From: Chimaeribacter arupi
GTDB lineage: Bacteria; Pseudomonadota; Gammaproteobacteria; Enterobacterales; Enterobacteriaceae
Assembly (NCBI RefSeq): GCF_002858805.1
Contig: NZ_PJZI01000001.1
Location: 124,001-188,000 of the forward strand
Length of the DNA stretch: 64,000 nt
Direction of reading: 5' to 3'
Below, one piece after another: positions 36,678 through 46,457 of this stretch. The notes under the pieces are model-generated. The model saw only the letters and a program-made list of their open reading frames with translations. It searched no databases and had not been told where the DNA came from. A program made the position numbers and the translations under genes. The first letter of the stretch is position 1. Each line of letters begins with the position of its first letter.

Positions 36678-37678
36678 ACGGCCGCCTTTTTGATCAACAG
36701 AATGATAAACAGCGCGCCGCCGATGAACTCAATCACCACCGACAGCGTGCCCGCCATGTTCAGCAGGCGTTCCAGAATCACCTGGCCGCCCACCAGCGTA
36801 ACCGCGCCAATCAGAAACACGCCCGGTAACAGGTGGCGGTGCCGCGCGGAGCCGATGAGCTGATAGGCGAGGTTAGCCACCAACAGCCCAAGAAACGTCA
36901 GCGGCCCCACCAGCGCGGTTGACACCGCCACCAGCAGCGACACCAGCAGCAGGATCAGCGTGATCTGTTTCTGATAGGCGATGCCCAGATTGATGGCAGT
37001 TTCCCGCCCGAGGGCGATCACATCCAACTGGTGGCGCATCCGCCAGACCATCAGCGCCACCAGGGCGCAAAGCCCGGCAGCCAGCGCGATGATTTCCGGC
37101 GCGGCACGGGTAAAGGTGGCAAAAATGCGCCCCTGCAAAATGGCGAAATCCCCCGGCGAGAGCAGGCGTTGCAGCAGCCCGGAGAGGCTGCGGAACAGGG
37201 TGCCGCACACCAGCCCCACCAGCAGCACGCGGTGCAGGTCGATGCCTGCCCCGGCCAGCAGCCAGCGGTAAAGGAACAGCGAGAACACCAGCAGCAGCAA
37301 CGTGTCACAGAGGAATTTCCCGCTGACGCCCAGATGCGCCAGGCCGTTGGCATCAATCAGAAAAATCAGCAGGGTCTGGATCAGGATAAACAGCGCTTCC
37401 AGCCCCATGATGGAGGGCGTCAGGATGCGGTTGCCGGTCACGGTCTGGAACAGCAGCGTCGCCGTACCGGAGGCAAATGCCACCAGCAGCATGGTCGCCA
37501 GCACCAGCCCGCGGTGCGTCAGGATGTAGCCGATATTGCCGCCGAGGCCGAGGGTCATAAACCCGGTGACGGCACACCCGGCCAGCGCGGCGAGCAGCAG
37601 CAGGCGTTTCGCCGGCCGGCTCAGCGGCTGCCGTGCCTGGGGTTTTTCGGCGTGCCGGCTGCACTCTTTAACGTGCAT
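36674..37678 (-). CDS. Iron-siderophore ABC permease 2 (VctG-like)
   Basis: The 334-residue FecCD-family permease has about 9 membrane helices and a 30-residue basic cytoplasmic N-terminus. It pairs with the neighbouring permease to form the channel for ferric siderophore. It overlaps the upstream permease by 11 bp and the ATPase by 4 bp, so the genes are translationally coupled. AAGGAAC precedes ATG 37678. Confidence 0.88.
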   Translation of the reverse strand: MHVKECSRHAEKPQARQPLSRPAKRLLLLAALAGCAVTGFMTLGLGGNIGYILTHRGLVLATMLLVAFASGTATLLFQTVTGNRILTPSIMGLEALFILIQTLLIFLIDANGLAHLGVSGKFLCDTLLLLVFSLFLYRWLLAGAGIDLHRVLLVGLVCGTLFRSLSGLLQRLLSPGDFAILQGRIFATFTRAAPEIIALAAGLCALVALMVWRMRHQLDVIALGRETAINLGIAYQKQITLILLLVSLLVAVSTALVGPLTFLGLLVANLAYQLIGSARHRHLLPGVFLIGAVTLVGGQVILERLLNMAGTLSVVIEFIGGALFIILLIKKAAV

Positions 37679-38624
37679 GGCGCGGGTTCCTTATGATGAG
37701 GGCCAAAAATACCGCCGCCCCGATAACCCCGAGGATCACACTCACCGGGATCTCAAACGGCGCGATCAGCAGGCGGCCGATGATGTCGCACAGCAGTACC
37801 AGCCCGCCGCCGGCGAAGCAGACCCACGGCAGGGTGCGGCGCAGGTTGTCGCCCATCATCATGCTGACGATGTTGGGCACAATCAGCCCGAGGAACGGCA
37901 GCACGCCGATCACCACCACCACCACGCCGCTGATGACCGCAATGATCGCCATCCCTGCCAGCATCACCCGCTGATAATTCAGCCCGACATTCACTGAGAA
38001 CTCGCGCCCCATCCCGGCCACGGTAAAGCGGTCCGCGATCAGGCAGGCGATAAGCGTCAACGCGCCGACGACCCACAGCAGTTCATAACGCCCCTGCAAC
38101 ACGCCGGAAAAATCCCCGGATTCCCAGCCGCCAAGCGACTGTAACAGGTCAAATTCCATTGCCAGAAACGTGGTAACCGCGCTGAACACCGCCCCAAGCA
38201 TGATGCCGGTCAGCGGCACCATCAGCGGCGATTTCATCTTCATTCGTCCCAGCAACAGAATAAACAACAGCGTGCCGCCCAGCGCAAACAGGGTCGCCAC
38301 CAGCATTTTCACCATCACCGGCGCGCCGGGGCTGACCACCATCACCAGCAGCAGCCCCAGCCCGGCGGACTGGGTCGTCCCGGCGATGGAAGGCTCAACA
38401 AAGCGGTTCTGGGTCAGCATCTGCATAATCAGCCCGGCCACGCTCATGGCGCTGCCGGCCAGCAGCAGCGCCAGCGTGCGCGGCACCCGGCTGAGCAGGA
38501 AGATGTCGCGCATGGCCGGGTCAGACCAGAACCCTGCCGGTGTCACCTGCCCCGCCCCGATAAACAGGCTGCAGGCCATCAGGCCCAGCAGCATCGCCAG
38601 GCCGGTTAAGGTAAGGAGCTTCAT
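37668..38624 (-). CDS. Iron-siderophore ABC permease 1 (VctD-like)
   Basis: The 318-residue FecCD-family inner-membrane protein has the family blocks RVPRTLALLLAGSAMSVAGLIMQ and a conserved GVLPFLGLIVPNI coupling region. It begins 6 bp after the stop of the binding-protein gene. With the second permease it forms the heterodimeric siderophore channel. Confidence 0.88.
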   Translation of the reverse strand: MKLLTLTGLAMLLGLMACSLFIGAGQVTPAGFWSDPAMRDIFLLSRVPRTLALLLAGSAMSVAGLIMQMLTQNRFVEPSIAGTTQSAGLGLLLVMVVSPGAPVMVKMLVATLFALGGTLLFILLLGRMKMKSPLMVPLTGIMLGAVFSAVTTFLAMEFDLLQSLGGWESGDFSGVLQGRYELLWVVGALTLIACLIADRFTVAGMGREFSVNVGLNYQRVMLAGMAIIAVISGVVVVVIGVLPFLGLIVPNIVSMMMGDNLRRTLPWVCFAGGGLVLLCDIIGRLLIAPFEIPVSVILGVIGAAVFLALIIRNPRHAR

Positions 38625-38630
38625 GGTGGG

Positions 38631-39581
38631 TTACTGCACGGCCGCACTGTCCAGTGCCGCGCTGACCTTGTCCATCAGCTGGGTATAGCTCTGGATGCCG
38701 CCGGCGATATAGAGGGAGGCAGAATCCAGGTAGATCACCCGCTGGTTTTTCCAGGCGTTGGTCTTCTCAATCAATGGGTTATCCAGAACCTGCTGCGCAG
38801 ATTGCCCTTCGGCGCGGCCAATCGCGTTATCGCGATCCAGCACAAACAACCAATCGGGGTTGGCGTTGAGGATAAACTCTGACGACACCACGTTGCCGTG
38901 TTTACCGGCCTGCGGGAAGGTGGCAGCCGGGGTGAAACCCAACTCATCAAAGATAAAGCCAAAGCGTGACCCGGCGCTGTAGGCGGACATCTTCCCGCCG
39001 CTGATCATCAGGATCATCGCCGATCCGGCATGGGCGGACTTTTGCTTAATTTTTTCTGCCTGGGCGGTGAAGTTCGTCAGCAGGGTTTTGGCGTCGGCCT
39101 GTTTGCCGAAGATGGCGGCCAGTTGCTCGGTGCGCTGCGCCAGGCTCTGCATAAAGTGTTGCGGGTCAACGTCCAGCGCGACGGTGGGGGCGATTTCGCT
39201 GAGCTTGTCATAGGCATCGTGCGCGCGGCCACCGGCGATGATGAGATCAGGTTTGGCGTTGCTGAGCGCTTCATAATCCGGCTCGAACAGCGTGCCGGCA
39301 TTCAGGTACTCACTGCCGCGGTATTTCGCCAGATAGGACGGCAGATGCGTGCTGGTTTGCGGCACCCCGGCCACCGGGATTTTCAGCGCGTCAGCGTTGT
39401 CCAGCGTGGCGGGGTTAAGGATGATCACCTTTTTCGGGTTCAGCGGCACCTGCGTACTGCCCTGTGCATGATCCACTTTCAGGGTTGGGGCGGTGTCGGC
39501 CCCGGCAGAAGAGTCATCGCACCCGGTCAGGGCGAGGGAGGCCGTCATCAATGACGCAAACAAAGCTGCACGTAAACGCAT
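38631..39581 (-). CDS. Periplasmic siderophore-binding lipoprotein (VctP/CeuE-like)
   Basis: The 316-residue class III solute-binding protein has a lipoprotein signal whose lipobox LTGC puts the acylated cysteine at 21. A TroA/FhuD-like two-lobe fold is indicated by IILNPATLDNADALKIPVAG and DLIIAGGRAHD. It would capture ferric catecholate in the periplasm. It is the first gene of the importer operon, with AGGAGATGAA before ATG 39581 and a symmetric Fur-like site upstream. Confidence 0.9.
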   Translation of the reverse strand: MRLRAALFASLMTASLALTGCDDSSAGADTAPTLKVDHAQGSTQVPLNPKKVIILNPATLDNADALKIPVAGVPQTSTHLPSYLAKYRGSEYLNAGTLFEPDYEALSNAKPDLIIAGGRAHDAYDKLSEIAPTVALDVDPQHFMQSLAQRTEQLAAIFGKQADAKTLLTNFTAQAEKIKQKSAHAGSAMILMISGGKMSAYSAGSRFGFIFDELGFTPAATFPQAGKHGNVVSSEFILNANPDWLFVLDRDNAIGRAEGQSAQQVLDNPLIEKTNAWKNQRVIYLDSASLYIAGGIQSYTQLMDKVSAALDSAAVQ

Positions 39582-39618
39582 TTCATCTCCTGATGTCGCT
39601 AAGTAACCACTGATTGCA

Positions 39619-39637
39619 AATAGTAATCATTACTATT
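39619..39637. promoter_or_regulatory. Fur-like box (importer side)
   Basis: AATAGTAATCATTACTATT is a perfect 19-bp palindrome that agrees with the Fur consensus at about 12 of 19 positions. It lies 38 bp upstream of the binding-protein start. Confidence 0.6.
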
Positions 39638-39871
39638 CTTATTTGTCGAGCCGGATGATACCTGATTGAGGGCCAGGATGAACAGTTTGGTTTTTGGCCC
39701 CCTCCCCAGCCCTTTTTTTCTGCTGCACTTGCTGACTGCCCACCAGAATTAGGTTTGTTTATGAATCACTTATGGCCGATAACGTACAAAAAAGCAGCGT
39801 ATCTGACCGGTTTGCCGGGTACTGGATAAATTGTGAAGAAATTATGAAAGTTAACGATTCGCTATTTAAAT

Positions 39872-39890
39872 AAAAATGATTATCATTACC
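39872..39890. promoter_or_regulatory. Fur box (TonB receptor side)
   Basis: AAAAATGATTATCATTACC agrees with the 19-bp Fur consensus at about 15 positions. It lies 48 bp upstream of the receptor start and likely overlaps its promoter. Confidence 0.75.
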
Positions 39891-39937
39891 ATATGCATTT
39901 AGTTACAAATTCATATAAAAAACAGGGGCTTTTCTTA

Positions 39938-42136
39938 ATGAATACCACAAAATCTTACCGTCTCCGGCCTTGTGCGGTGATGCTGGCGGGGCTGATTAGC
40001 GGAAGTGGTTATGCAGCAGGCGCAACGCCTGCGCTCTCCGGGGACGATGGCGAAGTGATGACGGTGCAGGCCACGGCAGCCGAGGAGCTGAAACAGCAGC
40101 CCGGCGTCTCAATCATTACCGCCAAAGATATTGAGAAAACCCCGCCGGTGAACGATCTCTCCGACATCATCCGCAAAATGCCCGGTGTGAATCTCACCGG
40201 CAACAGCGCCACCGGCAGCCGCGGCAACAACCGGCAGATCGACATCCGCGGCATGGGGCCGGAAAACACATTAATCCTGATCGACGGCGTGCCGGTGACT
40301 TCGCGCAATTCCGTGCGCTACAGCTGGCGCGGCGAGCGTGACACCCGGGGCGACAGCAACTGGGTGCCGCCGGAAATGGTCGAACGCATTGAAGTGCTGC
40401 GCGGCCCGGCAGCGGCCCGCTACGGCTCCGGCGCGGCAGGCGGCGTGGTGAACATCATCACCAAACGCCCGACCAATGACTGGCACGGCTCCCTGTCGTT
40501 TTACACCAACCAGCCGGAAAACGACAAAGAGGGTGCCACCAAACGCACCAACTTCAGCCTGAACGGCCCGCTGGCGGGAGATGCGCTGACCATGCGGCTG
40601 TACGGCAACCTGAATAAAACCGATGCCGATGCGGCTGATATCAACACGGCGCAAAACGGCTCCTACGCCGCCGGGCACGAAGGCGTACGCAATAAAGACA
40701 TCAACGCCCTGCTCTCCTGGAAAATCACACCGACGCAGATTGTGGATTTCAATTACGGCTACAGCCGCCAGGGCAACATCTATGCCGGGGACACCCAATA
40801 CAGTAACGGCAACGTCAGCCCAAATGGGTTGGTGTCAACGCTGTATGGGGACGAAACTAACCGGCTCTACCGCCAGAACTACGGCATCACCCATAACGGC
40901 ATCTGGGACTGGGGCCAGTCCAAATTCGGCGTGTATTACGAAAAAACCAACAATACCCGTATGCAGGAAGGCTCGACCGGCCGGGTAGAAGGGATGATCA
41001 ACAGTGACGCCTATGACACCAGCCGGCTGGAGAACTATCGCACCAGCGGTGAGCTGAATATTCCGCTGAATCTGTGGGTTGACCAGACACTGACGGTCGG
41101 CGCGGAGTGGAACCGCGAGGAGCTTGACGATCCGGCGTCGATGAGCGCCACCAACGCCGCGGGCGTAGCCATCAACGGCATATCAGGCGATCCGTCCGGC
41201 CGCAGCAGCAAAAACAGCGCCGAGCTGAGCGCCCTCTATGTTGAAGACAATATCGAGGCCATCCCCGGCACCGTGATAATCCCAGGGCTCCGGTTCGACT
41301 ACCACAGCAAATTCGGCGGCAATTTCAGCCCCAGCCTGAACGTGTCACAGGATCTGGGCGAGGATTTCAAACTCAAAGCCGGGATTGCGCGGGTCTTCAA
41401 AGCGCCTAACCTTTACCAGTCCAGCGAAGGCTATCTGCTCTCTACGCGCGGCAACGGTTGCCCGATCGGCATCGCGTCCGGCAGCTGCTATTTGCTGGGC
41501 AATGATGACCTCGACCCGGAAGTCAGCATCAACAAAGAGATTGGGCTGCAGTTCAGCCGCAGTGGCTATGAGGCGGGCATCACCTATTTCCGCAATGATT
41601 ACAAAAACAAAATTGTCTCGGGGACGGACCTCATCGGTTACGCCTCCAACGGCTATAACATCCTGCGTTGGGAAAATGGCGGCAAAGCGCTGGTCGAAGG
41701 GCTGGAAGCCAACCTGACGGTACCGGTTATCCGTGAAAAACTCGACTGGCGCACCAACGCCACCTATATGATCACCTCGGAAGACAAAGAGACCGGCAAC
41801 CCGCTGTCAGTTATTCCGGAATACACCATCAACACCATGCTGGACTGGCAGGTCACGGAGAAGCTCTCCACCAACCTGACCTGGACGATGTATGGCCGGC
41901 AGAAACCGCGTGATTATGCGGAAATCCGTAACGAAGCCGGGGCGATGTCTGACCGGGAAGTGGGCGCGTATTCGGTGGTCGGCATCGGGGCAAATTACGA
42001 ACTGGTGAAGAACCTGCGCCTGAATGCGGGAATCAGCAACCTGTTTGATAAACAGATCTACCGTGAAAATGAGGGTGCCTCAACCTATAACGAACCGGGC
42101 CGCGCCTATTATGCCGGTGTGACCATGTCGTTCTGA
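39938..42136 (+). CDS. TonB-dependent catecholate siderophore receptor (FepA/IroN/VctA-like)
   Basis: The 732-residue outer-membrane receptor has a signal peptide of about 27 residues ending YAAG and a TonB box near EVMTVQA. A plug domain (about 45-170, IDIRGMGPENTLILIDGVPV) and a 22-strand barrel ending in phenylalanine (YYAGVTMSF) follow. The plug and the SVRYSWRGERDTRGDSNWVP loop are typical of enterobactin-type receptors. ATG 39938 follows AGGGGC; an earlier in-frame start at 39893 overlaps the Fur site. It is divergent from the importer operon it must feed. Confidence 0.92.
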   Translation: MNTTKSYRLRPCAVMLAGLISGSGYAAGATPALSGDDGEVMTVQATAAEELKQQPGVSIITAKDIEKTPPVNDLSDIIRKMPGVNLTGNSATGSRGNNRQIDIRGMGPENTLILIDGVPVTSRNSVRYSWRGERDTRGDSNWVPPEMVERIEVLRGPAAARYGSGAAGGVVNIITKRPTNDWHGSLSFYTNQPENDKEGATKRTNFSLNGPLAGDALTMRLYGNLNKTDADAADINTAQNGSYAAGHEGVRNKDINALLSWKITPTQIVDFNYGYSRQGNIYAGDTQYSNGNVSPNGLVSTLYGDETNRLYRQNYGITHNGIWDWGQSKFGVYYEKTNNTRMQEGSTGRVEGMINSDAYDTSRLENYRTSGELNIPLNLWVDQTLTVGAEWNREELDDPASMSATNAAGVAINGISGDPSGRSSKNSAELSALYVEDNIEAIPGTVIIPGLRFDYHSKFGGNFSPSLNVSQDLGEDFKLKAGIARVFKAPNLYQSSEGYLLSTRGNGCPIGIASGSCYLLGNDDLDPEVSINKEIGLQFSRSGYEAGITYFRNDYKNKIVSGTDLIGYASNGYNILRWENGGKALVEGLEANLTVPVIREKLDWRTNATYMITSEDKETGNPLSVIPEYTINTMLDWQVTEKLSTNLTWTMYGRQKPRDYAEIRNEAGAMSDREVGAYSVVGIGANYELVKNLRLNAGISNLFDKQIYRENEGASTYNEPGRAYYAGVTMSF

Positions 42137-42173
42137 TACTCACAGACCGGCACCCTGCCTCTGTTTTTGCTGA

Positions 42174-42199
42174 AAACGCCGGATACCCGGCGTTTTTTT
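42174..42199. terminator. Terminator between the receptor gene and the Hcp-like gene
   Basis: AAACGCCGG and CCGGCGTTT form a 9-bp stem with loop ATAC, followed by T residues. It is usable in both directions. Confidence 0.85.
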
Positions 42200-42200
42200 A

Positions 42201-42695
42201 TTATGCTGCTTCACCCGGGTTTTCATCGCCCGGGTCTTCATACACCACGTCACCCTGCTCATCTTTCCAGATAAAGGCGTCGTAACGGAAACCCAGCGTT
42301 TCCAGCATGGAGTGCGGCGGCGTGCCGTTCTCAAAGCCGGGGCCGATATTCACGAAAATGGAGGTGAGCTGCACCCCAGTAAACGTCATGGAGAAGGGCT
42401 GGTCTTCCTGGCGCGCTTTCTCGTTGCGGTAACACATTATTTTGATTTCCCCGAGCTTACGCCCGGTATCAATCGCTTCCTGAAGCCAGGGTGTAGCCCT
42501 GTCCAGCGGCTTCTCAACATGCACCGGCCCGCGCCGCCGGGTCAGCACAGGCGGCTGCACATCGTGGTTGGCTGAAATCCCTATGTCATAATCCATCCCG
42601 AGGATTTCACAGCTCCCTTCTTTACCCGCCTCTTTTACTGACCCCGGAACCGGCTCCCCGTTTTCATCTTTTAACCACATATAGGCAAACATCAT
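42201..42695 (-). CDS. Orphan Hcp-like protein (type VI secretion tube protein family)
   Basis: The 164-residue protein starts MMFAYMWLKDENGEPVPGSV and contains GKEGSCEILGMDYDI and a beta-rich body with SMTFTGVQLTSIFVNIGPG, the Hcp1 family pattern. Hcp forms the hexameric ring stack that T6SS fires and may carry effectors. No other T6SS gene is in the window, so it is an orphan copy. The C-terminus (GDVVYEDPGDENPG) is acidic and might be a short variable tail. GAGGATG precedes the start. Confidence 0.82.
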   Translation of the reverse strand: MMFAYMWLKDENGEPVPGSVKEAGKEGSCEILGMDYDIGISANHDVQPPVLTRRRGPVHVEKPLDRATPWLQEAIDTGRKLGEIKIMCYRNEKARQEDQPFSMTFTGVQLTSIFVNIGPGFENGTPPHSMLETLGFRYDAFIWKDEQGDVVYEDPGDENPGEAA

Positions 42696-42974
42696 GAATC
42701 ACATCCTCTGTTTATCTCTGATAGAAAACCGGAGAAAAGAGTACGCCTGCTTGCTCACCCGGTAAAAAGCCAATGCACCGTCACGTTATTCAGGTTAAAA
42801 ATTTGAGCCTGGCCTCGCAATTATTGAAAGAAACGACGCCGCCGTTTTTAACATTATTCTGAGGCGTATTGACCCCATGAATTTTCGCTTCAGGAAAATA
42901 ATGCCCGAACTATATGATACGGCCGGACACACGGACAGCCCGGCCCGTTTAACGGTAATAAGAAGGTGTTTGCG

Positions 42975-43409
42975 ATGACTGAAATCACGATTTACCACAA
43001 CCCGGAGTGCGGCACCTCGCGCAATACGCTGGCAATTATCCGTAACAGCGGCGTAGAACCCCAGATTATTCACTATCTGGAGACGCCGCCGACAATGGCG
43101 CAACTCACGGCGCTGATCGCCGCGATGGGCATCCCGGCGCGCGACCTGTTGCGGAAAAATACCGCCCCCTACGAGCAGTTGGGGCTGGAGCAGGCAACGC
43201 ACAGCGATGAACAGCTGATCGCGCTGATGGTCGCACACCCGATTCTGATTAACCGGCCGATTGTGGTCACGCCACGCGGCACGGCGCTCTGCCGCCCGTC
43301 AGAAAAGGTGCTGGATCTGCTGCCCGACGCCCAGCAGGGCGCGTTCAGCAAAGAGGATGGCGAACCGGTCATCGGTGCTGATGGCCAACGCATCACACCG
43401 GCAGGCTGA
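42975..43409 (+). CDS. arsC: ArsC, glutaredoxin-dependent arsenate reductase
   Basis: The 144-residue protein starts MTEITIYHNPECGTSRNTL with the catalytic Cys12 in the plasmid R773/E. coli ArsC position. RNTAPY-like and NRPIV blocks hold the arginines that bind arsenate. It reduces arsenate to arsenite with glutathione and glutaredoxin, and gor is 7 kb away. No arsR or arsB lies next to it. ATG 42975 is used rather than an in-frame GTG at 42966. Confidence 0.95.
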   Translation: MTEITIYHNPECGTSRNTLAIIRNSGVEPQIIHYLETPPTMAQLTALIAAMGIPARDLLRKNTAPYEQLGLEQATHSDEQLIALMVAHPILINRPIVVTPRGTALCRPSEKVLDLLPDAQQGAFSKEDGEPVIGADGQRITPAG

Positions 43410-43426
43410 CCGGCAGCCTCAGGCAT

Positions 43427-43456
43427 AAAAAAGCCCGCATTACGCGGGCTTTTTTT
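43427..43456. terminator. Bidirectional terminator between arsC and mqo
   Basis: AAAAAAGCCCGC and GCGGGCTTTTTT form a 12-bp stem with a 5-base loop. Confidence 0.9.
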
Positions 43457-43465
43457 CAGCGGCAC

Positions 43466-45094
43466 TCAGAGTGCGGCTTCGGCGTGGGTAAGGCCGTGCA
43501 CGGGGGTGCCGGCCGGCGCACTGGCCGGGGCCGGTTGCGGCAGGCTCTCCAGTTGCAGGACGCGGCTGGTCTCTTCCAGCACCTGTTCCGCCAGGGCCGG
43601 GTTGCCGTTCAATGACTGGCCATAAGAAGGGATGATCTCTTTGAGCTTCGCCTGCCAGGCCGGCGAGGCGACTTTCTCTTTGAATACCCGCTCCATCAGC
43701 TCCAGCATAATCGGCGCGGCGGTGGAGGCACCCGGTGAGGCACCCAGCAGCGCGGCGATGGTGCCGTCACGCGAGGTCACCACTTCGGTGCCGAGGCGCA
43801 GTACGCCGCCCTTCTTCTCATCTTTTTCGATGATCTGCACGCGCTGGCCGGCCACCCAGAGTTTCCAGTCCTCTTTGCGGGCCTCCGGGAAATACTCCTG
43901 CAACGCACGGTGACGGTCGTCCTCGCTGAGCATCAACTGCCCAATCAGGTATTTCACCAGGTTGAAGTTATCCAGCCCGACGTGCGCCATCGGCATGATA
44001 TTGCCGGGGCGCAGGCTGCCGAACAGATCCCACAGCGAGCCGTTTTTCAGGAACTTGCTGGAGAAGGTGGCGAACGGCCCGAACAGCAGCACGCGTTTGC
44101 CGTCCAGCACGCGGGTATCCAGGTGCGGCACCGACATCGGCGGCGCGCCGACGGTCGCCTTGCCGTAGACTTTCGCCATATGGCGTTTGACCACTTCCGG
44201 GTTCTCAGTGACCAGGAATTCCCCGCCCACCGGGAAACCGCCGTAGTTACGCGCTTCCGGAATCCCGGATTTCTGCAACAGTGTCAGGGAGGCACCGCCC
44301 GCCCCGATAAAGATGAACCGGGTGCGCACGCGACGCTCGCGGCCGCCGTTTTGCAGGTCGGCGATGGTCACCGTCCAGGTTTTGTCGCTGTTGCGCTTGA
44401 TGTCACGCACTTCATGGCCGGTCTGGTGCACAAAGTTCGGGCTGTTATGCAGGGAGGTCACCAGCTGGCGGGTCACTTCACCGAAGTTAACATCAGTGCC
44501 GATCGGGATGCGGGTCGCCGCCACTTTCTGCTGCGGGTCGCGCCCGTCCATCACCGCCGGGATCCAGTCACGGATTTGCGCCGGGTCTTCGGAGTACTCC
44601 ATGCCGCGGAACAGGGTGCTCTGTTGCAGGGCCGCATGGCGTTTGCGCAGGAAGTTGATGTTGTCTTCGCCCCAGACAAAGCTCATGTGCGGGACGCTGT
44701 TGATAAAGGATCGCGGCGAGTGCATGACGTTACGCTGCACCTGATGCGCCCAGAACTGGCGCGAAATCTGGAACGATTCGTTAATCGCCACCGCTTTGCT
44801 GATGTCGATGGAGCCGTCCGGCTTCTCCGGCGTGTAGTTCATTTCAGCCAGTGCGGCATGGCCGGTGCCGGCATTGTTCCAGCCGTTGGAGCTTTCGTCC
44901 GCGACGGAAGAGAGGCGCTCCACCATGTGGATCGTCCAGTCCGGCTCCAGCGCCTGTAAATAGGTGCCGAGCGTCGCGCTCATGATGCCGCCGCCGATCA
45001 GTACCACATCGACGACCGGCTTTTCCTCTGCTGCCGCTTGCGTAACAGACATTACCGTATTCAAGCAAAGCGCATTGGCACGTAGTTTGTTCAT
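43466..45094 (-). CDS. mqo: Malate:quinone oxidoreductase
   Basis: The 542-residue FAD enzyme oxidises malate to oxaloacetate and passes electrons to the quinone pool. The FAD motif [17 protein letters not shown] follows a 30-residue N-terminal leader, and the block [24 protein letters not shown] is diagnostic of Mqo. The start at ATG 45094 (MNKLRAN) is preferred over 45109 because the latter leaves no spacing for a ribosome site. It is convergent with arsC and has a very AT-rich promoter region. Confidence 0.95.
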   Translation of the reverse strand: MNKLRANALCLNTVMSVTQAAAEEKPVVDVVLIGGGIMSATLGTYLQALEPDWTIHMVERLSSVADESSNGWNNAGTGHAALAEMNYTPEKPDGSIDISKAVAINESFQISRQFWAHQVQRNVMHSPRSFINSVPHMSFVWGEDNINFLRKRHAALQQSTLFRGMEYSEDPAQIRDWIPAVMDGRDPQQKVAATRIPIGTDVNFGEVTRQLVTSLHNSPNFVHQTGHEVRDIKRNSDKTWTVTIADLQNGGRERRVRTRFIFIGAGGASLTLLQKSGIPEARNYGGFPVGGEFLVTENPEVVKRHMAKVYGKATVGAPPMSVPHLDTRVLDGKRVLLFGPFATFSSKFLKNGSLWDLFGSLRPGNIMPMAHVGLDNFNLVKYLIGQLMLSEDDRHRALQEYFPEARKEDWKLWVAGQRVQIIEKDEKKGGVLRLGTEVVTSRDGTIAALLGASPGASTAAPIMLELMERVFKEKVASPAWQAKLKEIIPSYGQSLNGNPALAEQVLEETSRVLQLESLPQPAPASAPAGTPVHGLTHAEAAL

Positions 45095-45446
45095 AACCCG
45101 TCTCTGCATCCTTGAAAAACAATAACTTCATGAAAATAAAACATGCTGAGTCGTACAACGTCAGCAATGTGTGCATCGCGGCGTTGCATCCTTTATTCCC
45201 ACAACCGGTTGAAGGTTGAATTTAACAATAAATTAACATATCTGGTCAAGAAATATGAAAAATTCAACTTTTCGTTATCAATATAACATCGTTGTTAGCC
45301 CGGCTAAAAAGGATTTTAAACTTTAAAATTTGTCAACAAATTTTGTGTGGGTTTATGGCGAGGGTGTTGATGCGTTGCGCAATTTGTTTAAAAAAGCCGC
45401 TGCGCAGGCGCAACGGCTTTGGGGGGGGAAGTGGGGCAACGGCGGC
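45095..45446. promoter_or_regulatory. mqo promoter region and downstream end of the hydrolase gene
   Basis: A 352-bp region, very AT-rich from 45200 to 45340, that would hold the mqo promoter. It also contains the terminator of the hydrolase gene (45389-45420). No gene is supported. Confidence 0.45.
45389..45420 (-). terminator. Terminator after the secreted hydrolase gene
   Basis: Read leftward, AAAGCCGTTGCGC pairs with GCGCAGCGGCTTT (one mismatch) and runs into a row of T residues. Confidence 0.8.
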
Positions 45447-46457
45447 TTAACTGCCGTTATGCGGCGCGGCGAGCCAGCCCATCAGCGCCTGATGGAACGC
45501 GGCCGGGTCCTGGATCTGCGGTGAGTGGCCGAGCGCCGGGAATTCCACCAGCGTCGCCTGCGGAATGGCGGCGGCGGTACGTTTGCCCAGCTCCTCATAG
45601 CGCCCCAGTTTGGGCTTGAGGTCAGCCGGTGCCTGCGCCTTGCCGATCGCGGTATTATCTTTGCCGCCAATCAGCAGCAGCGTCGGCATTTTCAGGTGCG
45701 GGAACTCATACACCACCGGCTGGGTGAAGACCATGTCAGTGGTGAGTGCCTGATCCCACGCGACTTTCTGCTTGTCCGGCCCGGCATACATGCCCGCCAG
45801 CATGTTGACCCAGCGGTCATACTCCGGTTTCCACTGGCCGGCATAATAGGTGCTGCGCTGGTAGGCGCGGATGGAATCGGCATTCGTTTTCAGCTCGCCC
45901 TGATAGGCGGCATCAATGCCCTGGTAAGGGACACCGAGCGCTTTCCAGTCTTCCAGGCCGATCGGGTTCACCAGCACCAGTTGTTCAACCTGCTGCGGGT
46001 ACATCAGCGCATAACGGGTGGAGAGCATCCCGCCCATGGAATGGCCCATCACCGTCAGGTGCTGCACGTCCAGTTTCTCCAGCAGCGCGTGGGTGTTGGC
46101 GGCCAGTTGCTGGAAGCTGAACTGGTAATGTTGTGGTTTGGAGGATTTGCAAAAGCCGATCTGGTCCGGCACGACCACGCGGTAACCGGCGTCACTCAGG
46201 GTGGTAATGGTCTGCTCCCAGGTCGCCCCACAGAAATTTTTCCCATGCATCAGCATCACGGTTTTGCCGTTCGGCTTTGCCGGTTTGACGTCCATGTAGG
46301 CCATCTGCAACGGCTGGCCCTGTGAGGTAAAGGAGAAATGTTCCACCGGATGGGGGTAGGTAAAACCAGAGAGTTCAGCGTCATAGGTGGCCGGGGCAGC
46401 CAGTGCGGCAAACGGCAGCGCCGCCAGCACCGGTACCAGGGTCGGGAGCAGTTTCAT
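45447..46457 (-). CDS. Secreted alpha/beta hydrolase
   Basis: The 336-residue alpha/beta hydrolase-fold protein has a signal peptide (about residues 1-20, LAALPFAALAA), so it is periplasmic or exported. The nucleophile is Ser140 in GHSMGG, the oxyanion region HGKNFCGATWEQ and the histidine in ALGHSPQIQ. It has no recognised specific function and resembles epoxide-hydrolase/haloperoxidase-like esterases. AGGAAC precedes ATG 46457; an in-frame ATG at 46499 is rejected because the signal peptide begins at the second start. Confidence 0.85.
   Translation of the reverse strand: MKLLPTLVPVLAALPFAALAAPATYDAELSGFTYPHPVEHFSFTSQGQPLQMAYMDVKPAKPNGKTVMLMHGKNFCGATWEQTITTLSDAGYRVVVPDQIGFCKSSKPQHYQFSFQQLAANTHALLEKLDVQHLTVMGHSMGGMLSTRYALMYPQQVEQLVLVNPIGLEDWKALGVPYQGIDAAYQGELKTNADSIRAYQRSTYYAGQWKPEYDRWVNMLAGMYAGPDKQKVAWDQALTTDMVFTQPVVYEFPHLKMPTLLLIGGKDNTAIGKAQAPADLKPKLGRYEELGKRTAAAIPQATLVEFPALGHSPQIQDPAAFHQALMGWLAAPHNGS

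Larger units (their letters stand above)
39582..39937. promoter_or_regulatory. Divergent Fur-regulated region between importer operon and TonB receptor
   Basis: A 356-bp AT-rich stretch with two Fur-like boxes, one near each start (39619-39637 and 39872-39890), consistent with coordinated iron repression in both directions. No gene is seen. Confidence 0.65.

Noticed and set aside
45330-45524. Plus-strand 64-codon frame downstream of mqo's promoter
   Set aside because: It runs through the hydrolase terminator hairpin and into the antisense of the hydrolase gene.
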